Shown one piece after another: positions 58,191 to 64,000 of a stretch of 64,000 nt of DNA (position 1 is its first letter; the number at the start of each line of letters is the position of its first letter). The translations under genes were made by a program, and so were the position numbers. This DNA is from Elymus sibiricus (lineage: Eukaryota; Streptophyta; Magnoliopsida; Poales; Poaceae). Location of the stretch: assembly GCA_039707655.1 (NCBI GenBank), contig CM077665.1:78617954-78681953 (forward strand), given 5' to 3'. Below the pieces are notes generated by a model. The model saw only the letters and a list, made by a program, of their open reading frames with translations. It was not told the origin of the DNA and did not search any database.

Positions 58191-58642
58191 GACTCCGATG
58201 ACTCATCGTCAAAGACGTTGTTGGGGAGGAGGACCTCCGGATTCATGCGCTCCCAGTAACGGGTGTTGACTGGCGCAAGCAGTGCGACGACAACGTCGGT
58301 GACATCCGCAGTCCTCGAGGCGAGGCGTGTAGGATCCGGCTGTGGAGCCGTCAGCTTGGCGGAGCGATACATCCACCATCTTGCGCGCTGGTTGGGGTTG
58401 GGGGAGCGCTGCACTTCCCGCATTGCCCAAAGGAGCACGGTGCTCAAAGGGATGCCGAGACCGTTTGGGAACGCACGGGCCTTCTCATCGTCGTGCATGA
58501 CCTTGACAAGGCCACGCGCGTGGTTGCGCATCATCCCCATGGTTGGGAACCAACGAGCGATTTCCCGAAGCTGCTCGTGGATTTCCTTGTTGTCGCCGGC
58601 CTGATCTTCCACTGCCTGTTGCCAGGCTAAGCTCTTGTCCAT

Positions 58643-59399
58643 GGCGTCGGCGGTGGTCTGGTGGTCGGCGAGGGTTTTCTTGACGGAGAGCGAGAAGAGT
58701 GGTGAGATGGGGAACGGTGGGGAGTGCGAAGAGACGTGAGTGGGAGCGCTGGGTGGTGGGTGGACGCGTATTTAGGGATGTGGGAAACCGAAACGTCTAG
58801 CTGTAAACCAACGCACGCTCTCTGCTCAGCGTCTGTAACGCACGCTACCACGCTGTGTGGACTAAGATGTACTCAGATGATATTAACTTTAGATGTACAA
58901 ACCGAATAGATTCCTACTACTATCCCACTGGTACTCCGAGCTGCATATCGACCACAAGGTGCTGGGTTCGAGCCCCAGGCCAAACAATTTTTATATATTT
59001 TTGGTTCAATTTTTTTAAAACTTTATAAAATCATATAAATGCAATGAACTAGCAAGATCACACAACATTCAGCATATTCAGTTAACAGCAAGATCACACA
59101 ACACACAACATTCAGTTAACAACATTCAGCATATTCAGTTAACAGCAAGATCACACAACACACAACATTCAGATACATTTAACTGAAGATTTAGTTAACT
59201 GAAGATTGAGTTAACTGAAGATAACTGAACATCTTCAGTTAACTGAATATTCTGTTATAAAAAATTGGCAATGAATGCCATTGTTTGTCACCAAAAAATA
59301 TGTCAATGAATGCCACTGTTTGACATCCAGAAAGGCCAGTTTATGATTTACATCACTGTAGGCCTTATCAAAAAAATGGCTCTAAAAATTGCCATTAGA
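58643..59399. other. MULE 2 spacer with TTAACTGAA repeats; no gene seen
   Basis: 58643-58880 probably holds the promoter of the unknown gene. 59040-59260 is rich in CAGTTAACTGAA and repeats the block AACAGCAAGATCACACAACA twice. Confidence 0.5.
58962..58980 (+). other. tRNA-like T-arm / B-box remnant
   Basis: CTGGGTTCGAGCCCCAGGC forms a T-arm hairpin with a loop fitting the polymerase III B box (GGTTCGANNCC). No anticodon arm or A box precedes it, so it is a remnant of a tRNA or SINE rather than a gene. Confidence 0.4.
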
Positions 59400-62300
59400 T
59401 CAGGGCTGAGGTGCATCCTGTGCCAGGAAGCAATCTTCAGGAGGAGCATTGAGATCAGGAATTTGGCTCCCCAATTCTTCTCCAAACAGCAGCCAATATG
59501 CCCTTTGCCTTGGAATGTTTCCTCTCCCACCATCTGAATTTCTTCCAGCAGTAACTCCAACTTCATCTGGAATTCTTCCTCCTCTGCCTCTCCCTGTATT
59601 TCTTGATCCTCTTCCTCTCCAAGCATGAACATTTCTGCCTCCTCTCCCACCACCTGGATTTCTTCCAGCACCCCCAGTACCTCCATCTGCATTTCTGCCT
59701 CCTCTTCCTCTCCCACCATCTGCATTTCTTTGTCTCTTCCTTCCTCTCCCCCTGCCAGCAACCCCAGACCCTTCACCAATTTCAGCTCCTATGGTTGCCC
59801 TTGTCTGCCTTGCTATGTTCATTTCTATTGTCAACCTTGGCTGAGGAATTGCAGCACCAGCAGCAGCAACAAATGAAGGTTGCTCAGGCAGTGGGCCATG
59901 AACCCTCTAAGGAGCTCTTCTTGCAAGCTCTCTGTGAGCCATGTTGAAAACCATGCTGGTTGGTGACTCAGCTGGATCTAACATTGGATCTGGCTGCTGG
60001 GGAAAGATGTTCTGCACAAGTCATACAGTTAATTTTAGTTAAGTTTCTGTTAAGTTCAGGTAAGTTTCAGTTAAGTTTCAGTGAAATGCATCTAAATTCA
60101 GTTAAGTTCAGTTAAGTTTTCATACCTGGAGGAAAGTTGGGTCATCATAGTTTTCATCAACCACCTCCACCCCTTCTTGAATCTGAGCTTCCTGCCATCT
60201 GTAATGCCCTTTTTTGTTGTGATCAGCTCTGCCACAAATGGAGCAGTGCATTGTAACACCTTTTCTGTTCAAAACCCTAACACCATTCCTGATCTTCTCC
60301 TCTGGTGTCTTCTTCCTGTTTTTCTTGGGTCTGCCCAACTGTTTTGTGAACACTGGTGGAAACACCTTGTACCCATTCTGTTTCTCCCACTTTTTTGGGT
60401 CCGCAAGAGGAACCAGAGTATATCCATAAGCTTTAAGATATGTCTCAACAGTGTAGCATTCATGAACCATTGTCTCTGGGTCAATTCTCTCCTCCCTGCA
60501 GCATGCTATACAATGCCCACATGGTACTCCAGACAGCTGCCATCTCCTGCAATCACATGTGTGCAAGCACAGGTCTACTATGTAGGTTGAGTTACCAGAC
60601 ATAACTTTGAAAAATTGTTGGCCAGCTTCTGATACATGACAGTTTGCAGCAAATTCAGTGTTTTTTTCTAATTTCTTCCTAATCTTTGGGCATATTCTAT
60701 GCCCTGACCACTTTTCAATGGCTTCTCTCTGTTTGCTTACTAACGTGTGCATGATCTTTTAGAATATGTATTCAAGCATACTAAGCACTGCCATCTCTCT
60801 GCCCTCAAGGATGTAACTGTTGAACACTTCAGAGTTATTGTTAAGCAGGATGTCACATTTGGGAAATTCACTAAAAAAGGCCTTGCACCAAGTCTTTGGC
60901 TCCAGCCTTTCAGTCCAGTGGAAAGCAGAAGAGCAGTTACCATCCATTTTCTGGCAATTTTCCCTCCACCTCAGCTTGTTTGTTGATCTTGCAATGGCCC
61001 ACAGGTCTTGCTTCAGCACCTCTCCTTTGTGCTTTTCATTAAAATTCTGGTAAATATGTTTCACACAAAACTTGTGTTCTGAATCTGGCCAAACCTTGTG
61101 CACAACATTTATTAAACCTTTCTGTTTGTCACTCCTGATTGTGAAAGGAGCAGTGTTAATGATGTTCAGATCATCTTTCAAAGTGGTCAGAAACCACTCC
61201 CAGGAACCTGTACATTCAACTTCAACCCAACCCATTGCAATGGGGAAAATGCAATCATTAGGATCAATTCCAACATCACTAAGTAAAACTCCTTTGTACC
61301 TAGTTTTCATGTGACATCCATCAATGAAGATAATAGGCCTGCAGCCCTTTAGCCAACCTCTTTTACATGCATCATATGACCAGTACAAGGTTTTCAAACA
61401 TTTCCTGCCCAATGGAATTTTTTTGTCCTTCACTAGAGTAGTTGACAGCAGTAATGTAGACCCAGGGTTCTTGCTTCTTAATTCATGCCCATAGTCCCAG
61501 AGCTTACTGAACTGCTCTGCCTCATCACCATGGATATCATTCAGTGCTTGCTTTCTAGCCCTAGCTAACTTCCATTTGTTAGGAGTCACATTATATTCCT
61601 TAGTGATTTTCCTTGTAAATGTTGCAAGTGACATCTTCTGGTCATCCCTGAACTCATCAATGAATGCCTTGCAAAGGAATTTAGCGGTCAAATCCTTCAA
61701 TTTCCATTTCTTCTGGCACACATACTCTCCATTATAGGACTTGATGACAAAACCTCCAGTCTTGTTGTCATTGCTTGCCTTAAGGACCCATGGGCAGCCT
61801 CTCTGACACACTGCCTCCAGTCTTATCTTGTCATTCTTCAACTTCTTGATTTGCACTCTGTTCCTTATTGCATATGCAGTAAGAGCTCCCCTCACCTCAA
61901 TCACATCAGCAAATACCATTCCTAGGGTAAATACAGGGGAAGTCATGTCCACCTTGGCATTGAAAGCTTTGAACTTGTACTTGAGCTGCTCTTGTTCCTC
62001 AATGGAGAGGTTGAGATCTTCATCTTCAAGTACATAATCAGGCTCCACCTCTTCCTCTTCTTTCTCTGCTTCTTCATCAACATCAAAATCAATGTTGTCT
62101 TCATACAAATCATCATCTCCATCATCTATGTCATAATCACTGTCACTAAATTCTGAATCTGAAACCAGAACATCTGATGACTCCAAATTTTCTGCTATTG
62201 TTCCATTTGCACCATCAGTCAGTAAATTGTCTGCACCAGCAATAAGCAAGTTCTCTGCACCATCAATAAACAAGTTTTGAGAAGCAGCAGTAAACAAGTT

Positions 62301-62812
62301 CTCTGCACCTTCAGTCAGAAATGAGCCATCTGCTGGAACCTCTGAAATTGGCTCTTCAACATTGGCAGAGATTAGGCTGTGGGAAGATTGTGCACTGACT
62401 GCACCAGCATTTGAGTTGGAAATTCTGACAGGGCTCTCAGCCAATGGCAGCTATAGTAACAAATCTTGTTTGAAATTACTCATGAAATCTGAATGGTCAA
62501 CCATGATTGCAAGAACTTTATGATGAGCACTAGCTCTGAGCATATGCTGCAAATCCTCATCACCTCTAATTCTCACAATCTCATCTGAAATTTTTTGTCA
62601 GGTCTGCACCAATATATGATGTGCTCACTACCATGATATCCCAGCCAAACTAAGTGCTCTTCAAGGACTGCATGTGAGAAACTGCTAGAATCAACATAGT
62701 CAAGCACCTCAACAGAAGGGTTATAGTACTCCATGTCATTGCTTGCTCCACAGAAGAGGCCACCATGCTCCAGTTCCGGTGTAAAAAAAGGAGTATCCAC
62801 ACTTTTTCCCAT
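59400..62812 (-). pseudogene. MULE 2 mudrA-like transposase with PB1-like N-terminus, several lesions
   Basis: Exon pieces 62812-60123 and 60011-59400 join at GT...AG. Order: PB1-like N-terminus (GGLFCGASNDMEYYNPSVEV), a long Asp/Glu-rich stretch, Mutator DNA-binding domain (AVCQRGCPWVLKA), MULE catalytic domain (IIFIDGCHMKTRYKG, TIRSDKQKGL), SWIM finger CDCRRWQLSGVPCGH, a CCHH-like knuckle CSICGRADHNKKGH and a Gly/Arg-rich tail. Lesions: one A missing from an A-run (T-run 62591-62596 on +), TAG near 62451, TAA at 60759-60761 and TAG in the last exon (RRAP-stop-RVHG). It reads inward, towards the GRF gene at the other end. Confidence 0.85.
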
Positions 62813-62859
62813 GGCTGAATCACATACTACAACAAAAAAGTAACACAGTTAATGGATTT

Positions 62860-63095
62860 GCAAACATATCTAACTGAAGATATACTGAGCATGTTCACAG
62901 TTAACTCAAGATGTTGAGTTAACTGAACATCTACAGTTAACTGAAGATGTTCAGTTAACTGTAGATGTTCAGTTAACTGAAGATGTTAATTTAACTCAAG
63001 AAACACTGTTAACTGAAGATGTTCAGTTAACTACATATGTTCAGTTAACTATATCTTTAGTTAACTGAATATGTACACTGTATCTTCAGTTAACT
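62860..63095. repeat. TTCAGTTAACTGAA palindrome cluster
   Basis: About ten AGTTAACTGAA-type motifs with short spacers (AGATG, TATG) lie upstream of the transposase and directly before the CACTA end. Confidence 0.85.
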
Positions 63096-63097
63096 GA

Positions 63098-64000
63098 CAC
63101 TAGTAGAAAACAGGGCATCAGTCCCAGTTCTAGAGGGCCTTTAGTCCCGGTTCTGCAACCGGGACAAAACGATCGGGACTAATGCCCACAACTTTTAGTC
63201 CCGGTTGGCTTACGAACCGGGACTAAAGGAGCTCCACGTGGCTGTTGTGGGGTGCCCAGGCAGGAGGACCTTTAGTCCCGGTTGGTAACACCGACCGGGA
63301 CTAAAAGGCAGCCACGCATCAGCAGCTACCAGACGCTGGAGTTTTTTTTTTGAAAGGAGGGGTTTAGGGTTTTAATATTGTGTTTCCCCCTTTTATTTTT
63401 GTGTTTACCCTTCAATTCTTTTACATTTAGGGTTTCATTTTTATTTAATTCAACTTGGTCTATTGCATCCATCTAATTTGTACTGCTATATGTCATATAA
63501 CAACTCATCATCATCTTAATCAACTCTTCATCATTATAGATAAAATAGCATAAAAAGGTGAACTCCTCATCATTCTGGTTGTTATCATACTAGCAAGTGA
63601 TCTAGTAATCACAAGTTAGAAACACTAACTACTGCTCTCTCCTAGGTAAAATAGCATAAAAAAGGTGAACTCCCGCATCTCCCCATTGAAGAATACAGAT
63701 CAACCTATCTCCAACTTGTGGCGTGATCAACCTATATTCATCAATCAAGACATCGTGTCCAAGTGGTTGCATGGATGCTTTTATTGCCTGGCTCCATCCT
63801 TTGATTTTCAGGCTTTCTTCACTTCGAGATATTCTGTATTTACCAGGGTAGCTCATCCACATTGGGCGTAAGCTAACCATATGCAAATCACCGGTGGTAA
63901 CCATCCATTTAGGCACGGTCTCTGGCGGGAGTACCTGTTGAAGAACATAAGTAATAATAACATAGTTAGCTAAACTAGTTTTGCTTAAGAAGAATGTATG
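63098..64000 (+). mobile_element. Left end of a CACTA (En/Spm-type) transposon
   Basis: CACTAGTAGAAAACAGGGC begins at 63098, the usual start of Triticeae CACTA elements. Subterminal TTTAGTCCCGGTT motifs follow in both orientations (about 63139, 63197, 63222, 63271, 63292). The other end lies outside. A 3-bp TSD would be TGA (63095-63097) but cannot be checked. 63330-63628 is AT-rich without a gene. Confidence 0.85.
63629..63916 (-). CDS. ORF in the CACTA element, function unknown
   Basis: A 95-codon frame with ATG (MPKWMVTTGDLHMVSLRPMW) and GWSQAIKASMQPLG, VGDRLICILQWGDAGVHLFY. The last part is faintly like the end of a B3 domain (GD-x-ICIL...GVHLF), but the similarity is too weak for a call. 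It may be one exon: a stop follows at 63629 and intron borders are possible on both sides. Confidence 0.35.
   Translation of the reverse strand: MPKWMVTTGDLHMVSLRPMWMSYPGKYRISRSEESLKIKGWSQAIKASMQPLGHDVLIDEYRLITPQVGDRLICILQWGDAGVHLFYAILPRREQ

Larger units (their letters stand above)
48535..58642 (-). pseudogene. MULE 2 gene of unknown function, split by the Athila-type insertion
   Basis: The N-terminal part runs from ATG 58642 to 58191 (MDKSLAWQQAVED... VFDDESS). The reading continues from 48852 to the stop at 48535 (DSDVDASGYEP... RRSDRLKLLKTV). Both parts meet at the insertion ends and share the Asp/Ser-rich junction, so they were one exon of about 257 codons. The first half has NHARGLVKVMHDDEKARAF and LWAMREVQRSPNPNQRARWW. 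The second has an acidic stretch and then a basic end, KKSGPKKRQVAVEAVRRSD. I recognise no family. A nuclear, nucleic-acid-binding protein is possible from the basic tail. Confidence 0.6.
45941..63097 (-). mobile_element. MULE 2: second large Mutator-like element (right end not in window)
   Basis: The left end is placed at GGTAATAGCACCCCAGGTCC, where the expansin intron changes to sequence with three GAACTTGC repeats. Inside are a GRF-zinc-finger gene on +, and a gene of unknown function and a mudrA-like transposase on -. Motifs AGTTAACTGAA recur from 46640 to 63095 except within the Athila insertion (48853-58190), which ties the two sides together. A CACTA element begins at 63098 before any right terminal repeat is reached. 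Without the Athila insertion at least 7.8 kb belong to the element. Confidence 0.6.

Noticed and set aside
58900..58985. Possible tRNA gene
   Set aside because: Only a T-arm/B-box can be folded. No A box, anticodon arm or acceptor pairing was found.
59603..59947. 114-codon plus-strand frame
   Set aside because: Antisense of the Gly/Arg-rich tail of the MULE 2 transposase.
63629..63916. B3-domain call for the CACTA ORF
   Set aside because: Only the last 20 or so residues look B3-like; too weak, so left as unknown.

Overview
The window is nuclear DNA from a large, repeat-rich grass genome, most probably wheat or a close Triticeae relative. The evidence is the type of mobile elements: Stowaway MITEs with CTCCCTCC-type ends, a Copia LTR starting TGTAGGAGATATGCCC (BARE/Angela/WIS type), a CACTA end with TTTAGTCCCGGTT subterminal repeats, an Athila-type Gypsy element, and LINE 3' ends of Triticeae type. 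Almost every base belongs to a transposable element or the remains of one. Host coding sequence is limited to one exon of an expansin-like gene and one doubtful GC-rich fragment.

Layout. 1-1260: 3' end and LTR of a Gypsy-like element with an antisense ORF. 1261-6633: host fragment, two MITEs, a 103-bp direct duplication and a LINE with target-site duplication (TSD). 6634-20016: a second LINE split by a complete, young chromovirus (6754-18823) with two 3176-bp LTRs, TSD GGCTT and an uninterrupted 1509-codon gag-pol frame. 20017-24211: AT-rich and GCAACTT-rich repeat DNA and a small hAT-type MITE. 24212-44668: a composite Mutator-like element (MULE 1), described below. 44669-45940: flank, nested Stowaway MITEs, LINE fragment and expansin exon 1. 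45941-63097: a second large MULE (MULE 2), right end not seen. 63098-64000: left end of a CACTA element.

MULE 1 has about 235-bp terminal inverted repeats built from five or more roughly 30-bp GTCGGCC units. It carries a mudrA-like transposase and a plant-mobile-domain (PMD) gene on +. Converging on them from the other end are three minus-strand genes: a GRF-zinc-finger/coiled-coil gene, a small gene of unknown function, and an apparently intact four-exon B3-like gene. Two of these have near-identical promoters made of a phased array of TTTCCCGCC (E2F-like) sites plus a TATA box. A 9.65-kb Copia element (TSD GTCAT) sits in a PMD intron.

MULE 2 repeats the plan. A transposase with a PB1-like N-terminus reads inward from one end, a GRF-zinc-finger/coiled-coil gene reads inward from the other, and a third gene of unknown function between them is split by an Athila-type Gypsy element (48853-58190). 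Palindromic TTCAGTTAACTGAA motifs are scattered through it.

Both transposases, the PMD gene and both GRF genes contain in-frame stop codons. Most look like C-to-T changes, as expected from methylated, silenced copies. The most interesting idea in the window is that grass MULEs carry a conserved accessory module (GRF-zinc-finger/coiled-coil protein opposite the transposase, plus PMD and B3-like proteins under cell-cycle-type promoters). All boundaries, gene models and ages here were read by eye.
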